Below, in pieces: positions 22,125-34,215 of a DNA stretch of 64,000 bases. This DNA comes from Petrosia ficiformis (Eukaryota > Porifera > Demospongiae > Haplosclerida > Petrosiidae), in NCBI GenBank assembly GCA_947044365.1, contig OX345640.1, positions 3,088,001 to 3,152,000 of the forward strand. Reading direction: 5' to 3'. A model generated the notes under the pieces. That model was not told where the DNA came from, made no database searches, and saw nothing but the letters and a program-made list of their open reading frames with translations. Both the position numbers and the translations under genes were made by a program. Numbering within the stretch: the first letter of the stretch is position 1; each line of letters starts with the position of its first letter.

Positions 22125-22505
22125 GTAATCATGGCTGACTTTATCAAGCATGAAAGACAACAGCTTATTATTTTGATTATCTACTCTCCTGACCTTTCAA
22201 AGGACCTTGTAGAACTTTAGGAATATATTTCAGGCAGAATAGCTAGCTATTAGTTCCAGTTTCTACATAAGCTACACAGATTTCTTTCTGCTGCTGTGTA
22301 GAGCTTGATCATTAATGATCAATGATCGCGCGTTCTTTTACGCGCCACGCCCATTAATTGACTAAGCCCTCGGGAATGATGTAACTTCCTTAACTACGTA
22401 TACAACGCATACTCGCGTAAGTGGACACAAGAAAATATATATATATAAACATACATCGAACCCGTGGGAAAGCAATCATAGGAATGGCCCTGCGGGCCAT
22501 AAAAG
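22125..22505 (+). repeat. Dispersed repeat, copy 2 (partner 20533-20815)
   Basis: Longer copy of the repeat in the preceding intron. It contains a GATCATTAATGATC palindrome and GC-rich TACGCGCCACGCCCATTAAT not kept in copy 1. It ends in GGCCCTGCGGGCCATAAAAGG. Confidence 0.72.
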
Positions 22506-22529
22506 GTTGGGAAGGAATGAATGAAAACA

Positions 22530-23180
22530 ATGTCAATTACGCAACATTTACGCAATTACGCATGATTTACGCATTTACGCAACATTTACGAATTACGCAA
22601 TTCCGGTAGATTTACGCAATTACGTAATTACGCAAGATTTACGCAATTACGCACATTACGCATATTACGCATATTACACATTTACGCAACATTTACGCAT
22701 TTACGCAATTACGCAAGATTACGCAACATTTACGAATTAAGCAATTCTGCTAGATTTACGCAATTACGCAACATTTACGCATTTACGCAATTACACATTA
22801 TTTACGCAGTTACGCAAGATTTACGCATATTACGCATTTACGCAAGATTTACGCAATTACGCAACATTTACGCAATTACGCTAGATTTACGCAATTACGC
22901 AACATTTACGCAATTACGTAATTACGCTAGATTTACGCAACATTACACAATTACGTAAGATTTACGCAATTACGTAATTACGCTAGATTTACGCAAGATT
23001 ACGCAATTACGTAAGATTTACGCAATTACGCTAGATTTACGCAATTACGCATTTACGCTAAATTTACGCAATTACGCAAGATTTACGCATTTACGCTAGA
23101 TTTTCGCAAATACGCATTTACGTATTTACGCAATTACCCATTTACGCTAGAATTACGCAATTACGCAATTACGCTATCAT
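22530..23180 (+). repeat. ATTTACGCA/ATTACGCA minisatellite (~650 bp)
   Basis: Tandem alternation of ATTTACGCA (9 bp) and ATTACGCA (8 bp), with ATTACGCTAG and ACATTTACGCA variants. There is a CG dinucleotide in nearly every unit within very AT-rich DNA. It directly precedes the first copy of the composite duplicated unit. Confidence 0.93.
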
Positions 23181-23361
23181 AAGCTCTCTGCTTCAATCTC
23201 TTCAATCTTGTGTAGTTAAAATTGTTCGTCTACGTGTACTACACAAGACTAGAATATAGTATATTAATACATATATTAGTACATGCAAAGTTACAGAAAA
23301 GGAAAGTACATGTACATGTACATATTACATAAAATAAAAATTGTAATGTATAATTATACTA

Positions 23362-23557
23362 CCGTAATTCGGGAAAATTTCGTACTATAAAAATTTTCGT
23401 ATAACAGTATGCGTACGAAATTTAAAAATTCGAAAATTAACAGGTATATGGAAATAAACGGTATTCGTAAATAATAACGTACGCACGTATGAAAATATAT
23501 ACATACGAAAAATAAAAATTCGAAATATTTTAGAGACGAAATATTCCCGATTTACGG
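23362..23557. mobile_element. MITE with TA target duplication, absent from the paralogous unit
   Basis: Ends CCGTAATTCGGGAAAATTTCG-type at the left and, inverted, CCGTAAATCGGGAATATTTCG-type at the right, each flanked by TA. The duplicated unit at 30125-30170 runs through the same position without the element, giving an empty-site comparison. About 196 bp, noncoding. TA duplication suggests a Tc1/mariner-like origin. Confidence 0.75.
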
Positions 23558-24977
23558 TATTATATAATCTATAGTACTTATTACATACTCTACCTTACTA
23601 TTATATATGATCTACTTACCTTTCACTTTACAGGTATATACATGATAGGAACAATACATGAAATCTATCTATAGTTCAATGTGTACAGTTAATTGTGATA
23701 TTTACAGTTACTCATAATACATTATAGATCTATTCTAACTTACTAATTTCTATTTATATAGTTCGAGTGGAATCCTCAGAAGACAAGAAATAAGTACATC
23801 AAACAGGCTAAGCTACTCCACACCTGTGATAATTAACAAATAAAAGATGAGATCCTGAGGATAGCAAGATAGTGGACTAGCTATAGCCCGTTATTATGGT
23901 AGTTCAGGAACAGGTGGGTCTATGTGGAAATATTTGGAAATATTCTGAAATATAAAGCTTAGGCTCAACTGGTATTTTGCTTGATAAATACTCTAAAGCT
24001 TTGGCTAAATAATATATAATGCTCACTACTATACACTTCAATCAGCTATGTCAATAGTGGATACTATTGTAAATGCATATTATGCTCACTACACACTTCA
24101 ATCTATAAGCTTCAACCGAGTATAGTTCAATCTATTATGTTCAATAGTGGATACTATTGTAAGTGATTAGAATTGATGTATATACTACTATTATGCTTAG
24201 TATATACTACTGTACCAAAAATTATTTAAAGCTCATTAATACTAAACTCTAGGAAGCTTCTTGGGATGGTCACAGTCTCACAAGATAGGCTAAGCTATCC
24301 TACAATACAGTACAATACATATAATAGCATGTTATATGACAAAGCTTTGGCTAAATGATAAAATGCTCGCTACTATACACTTCAACCAGCTATGCATACT
24401 ATTGTAAATGCAACAAGCTATAAGCACTGCAAAGCTTCAGCTAAATATCTCACAGTTACTAGTTCGTTCAATAATGGATACTATTGTATATACTACTCTT
24501 ACGTTTAGTACTACTGTATCAAACATTATTTAAAGCTAACATTAATGCTCTTTAATAATAAATTCTAGGAAGCTTCTTGGGATGATCACAGTCTCACTAG
24601 ATTGGCTATGCTATCCTACAATACAGTACAATATACATACAATACATGTTATATGTACAAAAATTAGGATACATACATTAATTGGTCTCTCGGGAGCCAT
24701 TATTTAAATTTGAACAAAAACAAACAGGACATAGGTTTAATTTAAAAATGACAAACAGACATAAATTAACCCACAAATAGTGTATGTGTATAGAGCAATT
24801 CCATGCCAAATCAACACAGAGGTCATTAATTAAAATTTTTAATTAAGTATAACTAAGAAACGACATCATTAACTTTTGTTAGTATTTCACAAATTAATTT
24901 ATAGGGTGTACTCTACAACCTGTATAAATTTGGTGGTTGGACAAAAATTGCAGACCCCTGTTCAAATACAAATCCAG

Positions 24978-25040
24978 ATGAATCTGGGCCGTAATTGGTG
25001 TTTTACAATAAACAATCCTACTGAGAAGGAGAATTTATAG
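24978..25040 (+). pseudogene. Short CRESS-DNA-type Rep N-terminal-like fragment
   Basis: From ATG 24978 the + frame reads about 20 residues containing NWCFTINNPT and then a TAG. The CFTxNN core preceded by R-N-W is the rolling-circle motif I signature near the N-terminus of replication proteins of circular Rep-encoding single-stranded DNA viruses and related plasmids. After the stop I cannot follow motifs II (HxQ) or III or the helicase domain in any frame, so at most this is a broken endogenous relic. It lies about 170 bp before the heptamer array. A peptide this short could be coincidence. Confidence 0.35.
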
Positions 25041-25149
25041 ATAACACTTCTAATGCTAAGAAACCACCTGGAGATCAATGGTTTGATGGGTACATAGACC
25101 AAAAGATTATTATATCGGAGAAGTTCCAGAGTTGCTTCAGTTGTTCTGA

Positions 25150-28100
25150 CAAAGACCATTTACCAAAGAATAAAAACCATAGACCAAAGACCAACAACCA
25201 AAGTCCAAAGACCAAAGACAAAAAACCAGAGACCAGAGACAAAAGACCAAAGGCCAAAAACCAAAGACCAAAACCAAAGACCAAAGCAAACAAAGACCAG
25301 AGACCAGAGACCAAAGACCAAAGACAAAACCAAAGACCAGAGACCAGAGACCAAAGACCAAAAACCAAAGACAAAAGACCAAAGACCAGAGACCAAAGAC
25401 AAAACCAAAGACCAGAGACCAGAGACCAAAGACCAAAAACCAAAGACAAAAGACCAAAGACCAGAGACCAGAGACCAAAGACCAAAGACAAAAGACCAAA
25501 GACAAAACCAAAGACCAAAACCAAAGAACAAACCAAAGACAAAAAACCACAGACCAAAGACCAGAGACCAGAGACCAGAGACCAGAGATCAGAGACCAGA
25601 GATCTGAGACCAGAGACCAAAGACCAGAGACCAGAGTCCACAGACCAGAGACCAAAGACCAAAGATAAAACAAAAGACCAAAGACCAAAGACCAGAGACC
25701 AGAGACCAGAGACCAGAGACCAGAGAACAAAGACAAATGACCAGATACCAGATACCAGAGACCAGAGACCAGAGACCAAAGACCATAGACCAAAGACTAA
25801 AGACCAGAGACCAGAGACCAGAGACCAAAGTCCAAAGACCAAAGACCAAAACCAAAGACCAGAGACCAGAGACCAGACACCAAAGACTAGAGACCAAAGA
25901 CCAGAGACCAGAGACCCAAGTCCAAAGACCAAAGACCAAACGAAACAAAGACTAGAGACCAAAGACCAAAGACAAAAGACCAGAGACCAGAGACCAAAGA
26001 CCAGAGACCAGAGACCAAAGACCACAGACAAAAGCAAAGACCAATGATGAAAGACAAAATCAAATACCAAAGACCAAAACCAAACAAAGAGCAGAGACCA
26101 AAGACCAAAGACCAGAAACCACAGACCACAGACCAAAGACCAGATGCCTGAGACCAGAGACCAAACACAACAGAGATCAGAGACCAAAGACCAAAGACCA
26201 AAGACAGAAGACCAAAACCAAAGACCAAACCAAACAAAGACCAGAGACCAAAGACCAAAGACCAAAGTCAAAACCAAAGACCAAAGACCAGAGATAAAAC
26301 CGAAAACAAAACAAAAGACCAAAGAGCAAAATCAAAACCAAAGACCAGAAACCAGAGACCAAAGACCAGAGACCAAAGACCAAAGACCAAAGACCAAAAC
26401 CAAAACCAGAGACCAAAGACCAAAGTCTAAAGACCAAAAACCAAAAACCAAAGACTAAAACTAAAGACAAGAGACCAAAGACCAGAGACCAGAGACCAGA
26501 GACCAGAGACCAAAAACCAAAGACTAAAACAAAAGACCAAAGACCAGAGAACAGAGAACAGAGACCAGACACCAAAGACCAGAGACCATAGACCAAAGAC
26601 CGAAGACCAAAAACCAAAGACTAAAACTAAAGACCAGAGACCAGAGACTAAAGACCAGAGACCCAAGACAAAAGACCAAAGACCGAAACCAAACCAAAAC
26701 AGAGACCAGACCAGTGACCAGAGATCAGACTAAAGACGAAAGACCAAAGACCAAAGACCAAAGACAAAACAAAAGACCAAACCAAAGACCAAAGACCAAT
26801 GATTAAAGACCAAAGACCAAAGACCAGAGACCAGAGACCAGAGACCAAAGACTAGAGACCAGAGAACAAAGACCAAAGACAAAAACCAAAGACCAAAAAC
26901 CAGAGACCAGAGACCAAAGACCCAAGACAAACCAAACAAAAACCAAACCAAACACCAAAGACCAAAGACACAACCAAAGACCAAAGACCAAAGACCAGAG
27001 ACCAGAGACCAGAGACCAAAGACCAAAGACCAGAGACGAGAGACCAGAGATCAGAGACCAAACACCAAAGACCAAATACCAAAGACCAGAAACCAGAGAC
27101 CAAAGATCAGAGACCAGACACCAGAGACCAAGAGAGCAGAGACCAAAGACCAAAGACCAAACACCAAATCAAACAAAGACAAAAGACCAAAGACAAAACC
27201 ACAGACCAAACACCAAACACCAAAGACCAAAGACCAAAAACCAAATTCGAAAGACCAGAGACAAAAGACCAAAACCAAAGACCAACCCAAACAAAGACCA
27301 GAGACCAAAGACCAAAAACAAACAAAGACCAGAGAACAGAGACCAGAAACCAGAGACCCAAGACAAAAGACCAAACACCAAAGACCAAAACCAAAGACCA
27401 AACCAAACAAAGACCAGAGACCAGAGACCAGAGACCAGACCCCAAAGACCAAAACCAAAGACCAAACCAAACAAAGACCAGAGACCAGAGACCAGACACC
27501 AAAGACCAAAGACCAAAGACCAAAGATCAAAACCAAAGACCAGAGACCAGAGACCAAAGACCAAAGACAAAAGCAAAGACCAATGATGAAAGACAAAACC
27601 AAATACCAAAGACCAAAACCAAAGAACAAACCAAACAAAGACCAGAGACCAAAGACCAGAGACCAAAGACCAAAGACCAAAGACCAGAGACCAGAGACCA
27701 GAGACCAAAGACCAGAGACCAAAGACCAAAACCAAAGACCAAACCAAACAAAGACCAGAGACCAAAGACCAAAATCAAAACCAAAGACAAAAGACCAAAG
27801 ACAAAGACAAAACCAAAGACCAAAGACCAAAGACCAGAGACCAAAGACCAAAGACCAAAGTCAAAGACCAAAGACCAGAGACGAGAGACCAGAGACCAAA
27901 GAACAGAGATAAAACCGAAAACAAAACAAAAGACCAAAGAGCAAAATCAAAACCAAAGACGAAAGACCAAAGACCAAAGACCAGAAACCAGAGACCAAAG
28001 ACCAGAGACCAAAGACCAAAGACCAAAGACCAAAACCAAAACCAGAGACCAAAGACCAAAGTCTAAAGACCAAAAACCAAAAACCAAAGACTAAAACTAA

Positions 28101-28925
28101 AGACAAGAGACCAAAGACCAGAGACCAGAGACCAGAGACCAGAGACCAAAAACCAAAGACTAAAACAAAAGACCAAAGACCAGAGAACAGAGAACAGAGA
28201 CCAGACACCAAAGACCAGACACCAAAGACCAAAGACCGAAGACCAAAAACCAAAGACTAAAACTAAAGACCAGAGACCAGAGACTAAAGACCAGAGACCC
28301 AAGACAAAAGACCAAAGACCGAAACCAAACCAAAACAGAGACCAGACCAGTGACCAGAGATCAGACTAAAGACGAAAGACCAAAGACCAAAGACCAAAGA
28401 CAAAACAAAAGACCAAACCAAAGACCAAAGACCAATGATTAAAGACCAAAGACCAAAGACCAGAGACCAGAGACCAGAGACCAAAGACTAGAGACCAGAG
28501 AACAAAGACCAAAGACAAAAACCAAAGACCAAAAACCAGAGACCAGAGACCAAAGACCCAAGACAAACCAAACAAAAACCAAACCAAACACCAAAGACCA
28601 AAGACACAACCAAAGACCAAAGACCAAAGACCAGAGACCAGAGACCAGAGACCAAAGACCAAAGACCAGAGACGAGAGACCAGAGATCAGAGACCAAACA
28701 CCAAAGACCAAATACCAAAGACCAGAAACCAGAGACCAAAGATCAGAGACCAGACACCAGAGACCAAGAGAGCAGAGACCAAAGACCAAAGACCAAACAC
28801 CAAATCAAACAAAGACAAAAGACCAAAGACAAAACCACAGACCAAACACCAAACACCAAAGACCAAAGACCAAAAACCAAATTCGAAAGACCAAAGACCA
28901 GAGACAAAAGACCAAAACCAAAGAC
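25150..28925 (+). repeat. 3.8 kb AGACCAA/AGACCAG heptamer array
   Basis: Tandem heptamers AGACCAA and AGACCAG with occasional AGACAAA, AAACCAA and AGATCAG variants. The + strand is almost without T. Because the unit has seven bases and lacks stop triplets, all frames stay open for long distances; the minus strand gives repeating SGLWSLVFGLWSLV and the plus strand KDQRPETRDQ. These long frames are composition artefacts, not genes. A roughly 1 kb segment (about 26285-27275) recurs almost exactly at 27908-28920, a large internal duplication with 1.62-1.64 kb spacing. Confidence 0.95.
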
Positions 28926-29427
28926 ATACATGAAAATAATACATTATAAATTACACTTACTATTACATTTAGCAAGTAATTATACATTATAGATCATACG
29001 ATTGAATACGTCAGATCAACAGCTCCATATCACAGCAATACAGGAAGCTTGTAACTGTAGGTAGCATCATAGAACCTAAGATACAGGAGACCACAACTGT
29101 AGCATCATAGTACCTGAGGTATAGGAAACTCATGACATCAGTACCTGAAAATTAAGAGATAAAAGTTTGTAACAATGAGTGATGAAGAATTGTGAACTAC
29201 ATAATGATATGTACTATATAATGATTACTATATAGTACATATTATAGTATAACTAGCTCTCCCCTTAGCAGACAAAATGTAACACAGCACGTTAAATATA
29301 TACATATCAGGACAGTTATATACTACATCTTAATTATTATACAATACATATTATATGACATCTAGCTCACCACTTAGCAGAGAAAGCAACACAACATATT
29401 GAGGTAGGTGGGACAGTTACCATATGC

Positions 29428-29984
29428 TTAATTTGAGGCACAAAGCTTGATCTTTGAGGCACAAAACTTGATCCAAATTTGAGGCACACAGCTTGATCTT
29501 CGAAACACAAAACTTGATCTTCAAGGCACAAAGCTTGGTCTTTGAAGCATAAAGCTGGATCTTCGAAGCAAAACCTCATCTTCAAGGCACAAAGTTTGTC
29601 TTCAAAGAAGACTTCAAATATTTACTTCTATAAGCTTGATGTTCGTGCAACACGCTATCATAAATATTACATGCTCACTTCTCTCTAAAGGCTCAATATT
29701 CAGGCAACACGCTAACATAAATATTACATGCTCACTACTCTCCAAAGGCTTGATATTCAGGCAACACGCTATCATAAATATTTCATGCTCACTACAGGCT
29801 CGATATTCAGGCAACACGCTATCATAAATATTTCATGCTCACTACAGGCTCGATATTCAGGCAACACGCTATCATAAATATTCCATGCTCACTACTCTCT
29901 ACAAGCTTGATATTCAGGCAACACGCTATCATAAATATTACATGCTCACTACTCTCTAAAGGCTCGATATTCAGGCAACACCCT
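29428..29984 (+). repeat. Two successive minisatellites (about 30-bp and about 47-60-bp units)
   Basis: 29428-29610: units of TTGAGGCACAAA(A/G)CTTGATC type. 29640-29984: units of GGCTCGATATTCAGGCAACA followed by CGCTATCATAAATATT-CATGCTCACTAC, about seven times. They form the third zone of composite unit 1. Confidence 0.88.
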
Positions 29985-31689
29985 AAGCTCTCTACTTCGA
30001 TCTCTTCAATCTCGTGTAGTTAAAATTATTCGTTTACACATCCTACACTACACTACAATATAGTATATTAATACATATATTAGTACATGCAAAGTTACAG
30101 AAAAGTAAAGTACATGTACATGTACATATTACATAAAATAAAATAGTAAAGTCCTATTATAATATCTACAGCACTTATTACATACTCTACTTTACTATAT
30201 TATATAATCTACTTATCTTTCAATTTACAGGTATATATACATGATAGGAACAATACATAAATCTATCTATAGTTCAATGTGTACAGTTAATTATGATATT
30301 TACAGTTACTCATAATACATTATAGATCTATTTATTCTAACTTATATATTTCTATTTATAGTATATATACTTCCATTTATATAGTTCAATTGGAATCCTC
30401 AGAAGACAAGAAATAAGTACATCAAACAGGCTAAGCTACTCCACACCTGTGATAATTAACAAATAAAAGATGAGATCCTGAGGATAGCATGTGCCTTCTC
30501 TTACCTTGTACGTCAGGACATCACAAAGCTGTGGACAAACAAGATAGTGGACTAGCTATAGCCCGTTATTATGGTAGTTCAGGAACAGGTGGGTCTATGT
30601 GGAAATATTTGGAAATATTCTGAAATATAAAGCTTAGGCTCAACTGATAATTATTTTGCTTGATAAATACTCTAAAGCTTTGGCTAAATGATATAATGCT
30701 CACTACTATACACTTCAATCAGCTATGGCAATAGTGGATACTATTGTAAATGCATATTATGCTAACTACTAACTATAATTATATTCAATCTATACGCTTC
30801 AGCTGAATATCTGATGCTTCAATCTATTATGTTCAATATTTGATACTATTGTAAATGCATATTACATGCTAACTACATGCTTCAATCTACAAGTACTGTA
30901 AAGTTTCAGCTAAATATCTAAAGCTTATTATATTATGTTCAATAGTGGATACTATTGTGTATATACTATTCTTATGCTTAGTACTACTGTATCAAATGCT
31001 CATTAATACTAAATTCTAAGAAGCTTCTTGGGATGATCACAGTCCCACTAGATAGGCTATGCTATCCTACAATACAGTACAGTACATATAATATGCATAC
31101 AATAGCATGTTATGTGATAAATATTCTAAAGCTTTGGCTAAATGATATATAATGCTCACTACTATACAGCTATGTCAATAGTGGATACTATTGTAAATCC
31201 ATTTACATGCTTCAATCTACAGGTACTGCTACAAGTACTCTAAAGTTTCATCTGAATATCTGATGCTTACTATTATTTTCAATATTTGATACTGCATATT
31301 ATGCTAACTACATACATGCTTCAATCTATAAATACTGTAAAGTATAAGCTGAATATCTAATGTTTACTACTTTAATCTATTATGCTTAGCACTACAGTAT
31401 CAACAATTATTTAAAGCTAACATTAATGCTCATTAATACTAAATTATAGGAAGCTTCTTGGGATGATCACAGTCCCATTAGATTGGCTATGCTACAATAC
31501 AGTACAATACATATAATATACATACAATACATGTTATATGTACAAAAATTAGCACACATACATAATTAATAAAAATTAGTCTCTCGGGAGACAACAAACA
31601 AAGACAAACAGGACATACAGGTTTTTCAAACTGGTTTTACAAGTTTTATTTCAAAAATGACAAACAGACATAAATTACCCCACAAATAG

Positions 31690-32060
31690 TGTATGTGCAT
31701 ACTTATCTATAGTGTGTGGTGCATACTTATCTATAGTATATACTTATCTATAGTGTGTAGTGCATACTTATCTATATTATATACTTATCTATAGTGTGTG
31801 GTGCATACTTATCTATATTACATACTTATCTATAGTGTGTGGTGCATACTTATCTATATTACATACTTATCTATAGTATATACTTATCTATAGTGTGTAG
31901 TGCATACTTATCTATAGTATATACTTATCTATAGTGTGTAGTGCATACTTATCTATATTATATACTTATCTATAGTGTGTGGTGCATACTTATCTATATT
32001 ATATACTTATCTATAGTGTGTGGTGCATACTTATCTATATTACATACTTATCTATTTGGC
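31690..32060 (+). repeat. ATACTTATCTATAGTGTGTGGTGC minisatellite
   Basis: Alternation of ATACTTATCTATAGTGTGT-(G/A)GTGC (24 bp) and ATACTTATCTATATTAC-type (17 bp) units. It occupies the slot held by the heptamer array in composite unit 1. Confidence 0.9.
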
Positions 32061-32629
32061 GCAACGCTATTTGGCGCAATGCAATACATGATCTATACAA
32101 GCCCCAGTACCTCACCTAGGTAATACTGAGGTCATGTTACACACATGATAATTATATAATTATATAATATACATACATGAAAATAATACATTATAAATTA
32201 CACTTAGTATTACATTTAGCAAGTAATTATACATTATAGATCATACGATTGAATACGTCAGATCAACAGCTCCATATCACAGCAATACAGGAAACATGCA
32301 ACTGTAGGTAGCATCATCAGAACCCAAGAAACAGGAGACCACAACTGTAGCATCATTAGTACCTGAGGTATAGGAAACTCATGACATCAGACCTGAAAAT
32401 TAAGAGATAAAAGTTTGTAATAATGAGTGATGAAGAATTGTGAACTACATAATGATATGTACTATTAACGTGTAATAATGGAACATTGCACATGTATATA
32501 TGATAACTCTATTACCATAGTTATAGTATCTGCCACTATACCATGAAACGGGGAAGTTGCAAACTAGTCTACAACTCATTATCTAACATAATAACAAGGC
32601 TTGCAATGTCTAATATTAATGGAAGGCTT

Positions 32630-32990
32630 GGGGCCTGCTTCTCCCACTTAGCAGACAAGAAGCAACACAGCACATTACATATAGATGGAACAGTTACTAC
32701 ATGCGTATGTATTATATAGTATACTATATTACATCTAGCTCCTCCCTTAGCAGACAAGAAGCAACACAGCACATTACATATAGATGGAACATGCGTATGT
32801 ATTATACAGTATACTATATTACATCTAGCTCCTCCCTTAGCAGACAAGAACCAACACAGCACATTACATATAGATGGAACAGTTACTACATGCGTATGTA
32901 TTATATAGTATACTATATTACATCTAGCTCCTCCCTTAGCAGACAAGAAGCAACACAGCACACTACATATAGATAAGGACAGTTGCCAAA
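32630..32990 (+). repeat. Tandem repeat, 3.5 units of about 85-100 bp
   Basis: Unit contains CTTAGCAGACAAGAAGCAAC, ACAGCACATTACATATAGAT, GGAACAGTTACTACATGCGT and a TATAGTATACTATATTACAT palindrome. A related single copy, CTTAGCAGAGAAAGCAAC, lies at 29373 in unit 1. The open frames on both strands are repeat artefacts. Confidence 0.88.
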
Positions 32991-32999
32991 TGCTTCATT

Positions 33000-34207
33000 G
33001 TAATATAGTATATATTATAGTACATCTATATCTCCCTAAAAAGCTACATACATACAATAAAATACAATGTGACTGTTTGAGTGAATTGAGTCTAGTCAAT
33101 TTGTCACTTACAAATTTTACACAATAGTAATACAATACTAATTAATAATCAGTAAACAATGCTAATAATAAACACACAAACAATAGTAATTGTTATTAGT
33201 ACAATATGAAGTAACAATCAATAATCTAACACTCTTCACTAGAATAAAAAGTATTTCTTGAGATGCAAAATTTAATTACAATCGACTGCTTCAAACTTTA
33301 CTAAAGTCTGTTCACATTCACAATGATATCAAAATTAGAATGTGATGACTATATATGCAACAGTTTAATGTCAATACATAATTATTATACTGTAACTCGC
33401 AATGGATTGAAATCTGATACACAAAGAAGATAATTATATGAAAATGGTGCCTAGAATTTACTAAAAAATCAAATTTCCAAAAAATGAGCCTACAATAACT
33501 ATAACACACCCAATTGATACAATAAGAGACTATTTACAACACAATTAACAGGCACAATAAATCAAAATTTTCCAAAATGTCTAAACAGCATAATATACAT
33601 AATAGTTAGTTGTTATGAAATGATAATGAAATGATATATACATTTATTACTGTATATACTACACAGCCTTGCCTTAGCCTGACTATAAGCAATATTAATT
33701 TTTTTAATGCTACAATTTCCACTTTTGTGTATGCATAATATCTTGTTTGTTATCATTGCTTTCATGCTATAAGTTACAACTAGACTTGTGAATGCTGAAC
33801 TATCAAAACAGACACACTTTTTTTTTTTCAGGCACATGTGTGTAGTAAATTGTCTAATAGAGACATACATGCTTTAATGTCTCACCTTGTAGGCTGGTAG
33901 AGCAGCCAGCACCATCCACAGGGATCTACCTCTGAGCCTCTACTGTACATTCTAAACCACAACTGCAAACAGGGTGCCAAATATCTTCACTTGCAGGTAC
34001 ACTTGCTATTAAAAAAAGAAAGTAGATATGGAGAAAGATAAAATTAGATATATGAGGTAAGGTGGCCATTATAAACTTTATGCAGGGCAATCCTGGTTCC
34101 AAGGATAAACTTCCTTGCGATTTTACTGCCTGCTGTAATAAAAAACTAGCACCTACTATTAGTAATAAATAGTTTGTGATTCCAACTTAGACCAACCTGT
34201 GGTGCAG
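33000..34207. other. Intergenic AT-rich DNA before the Merlin element
   Basis: Contains a SINE tail copy (33301-33500) and blocks that recur around the other side of the Merlin element: GGCACATGTGTGTAGTAAAT near 33832 recurs directly near 35965, while a GATTTTACTGCCTGCT block near 34118 recurs inverted near 36330. No gene seen. Confidence 0.55.
33301..33500 (-). mobile_element. SINE 3' portion (shared-tail family)
   Basis: On + coordinates it begins AAAGTCTGTTCACATTCACA then ATGATATCAAAATTAGAATG, TTAATGTCAATACATAATTA and ACTGTAACTCGCAATG. This is the reverse complement of the tail and 3' body seen in the complete SINE at 62622-62929. Confidence 0.68.
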
Positions 34208-34215
34208 TAGTTGCC

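Larger units (their letters stand above)
23181..29984. repeat. Composite duplicated unit, copy 1
   Basis: Block A (23181-about 24790), a heptamer array (25150-28925), block C (28926-about 29215) and a third minisatellite zone (about 29343-29984). Blocks A and C recur in the same order and orientation at 29985-31695 and 32170-32465. Landmarks of A: AAGCTCTCTGCTTC, CAGGTATATACATGATAGG, TATTATGGTAGTTCAGGAAC, AGGAAGCTTCTTGGGATG, TCTCTCGGGAG. Landmark of C: TTGAATACGTCAGATCAACA. No protein-coding gene is recognised apart from a 20-residue Rep-like peptide at 24978. Confidence 0.85.
29985..33000. repeat. Composite duplicated unit, copy 2
   Basis: Block A' (29985-about 31695) and block C' (32170-about 32465) match unit 1. 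A' carries about 50 bp near 30490-30540 that unit 1 lacks, and lacks the MITE of unit 1. Between A' and C', where unit 1 has the heptamer array, there is a different tandem array (about 31690-32060). After C' comes a 97-bp-scale repeat (32630-32990). Confidence 0.85.

Noticed and set aside
25075..28987. More than twenty long overlapping open frames on both strands (LWSLVSG- and DQRPKTKDQ-like repeats)
   Set aside because: They follow from the 7-bp AGACCAR unit having no stop triplet in any frame; every frame gives the same cyclic peptide, so there is no sign of coding selection.
29640..29984. Regular repeats with spacer-like segments resembling a CRISPR array
   Set aside because: The whole unit, including the spacer part, repeats almost unchanged, and the context is eukaryotic with spliced genes; it is a minisatellite.
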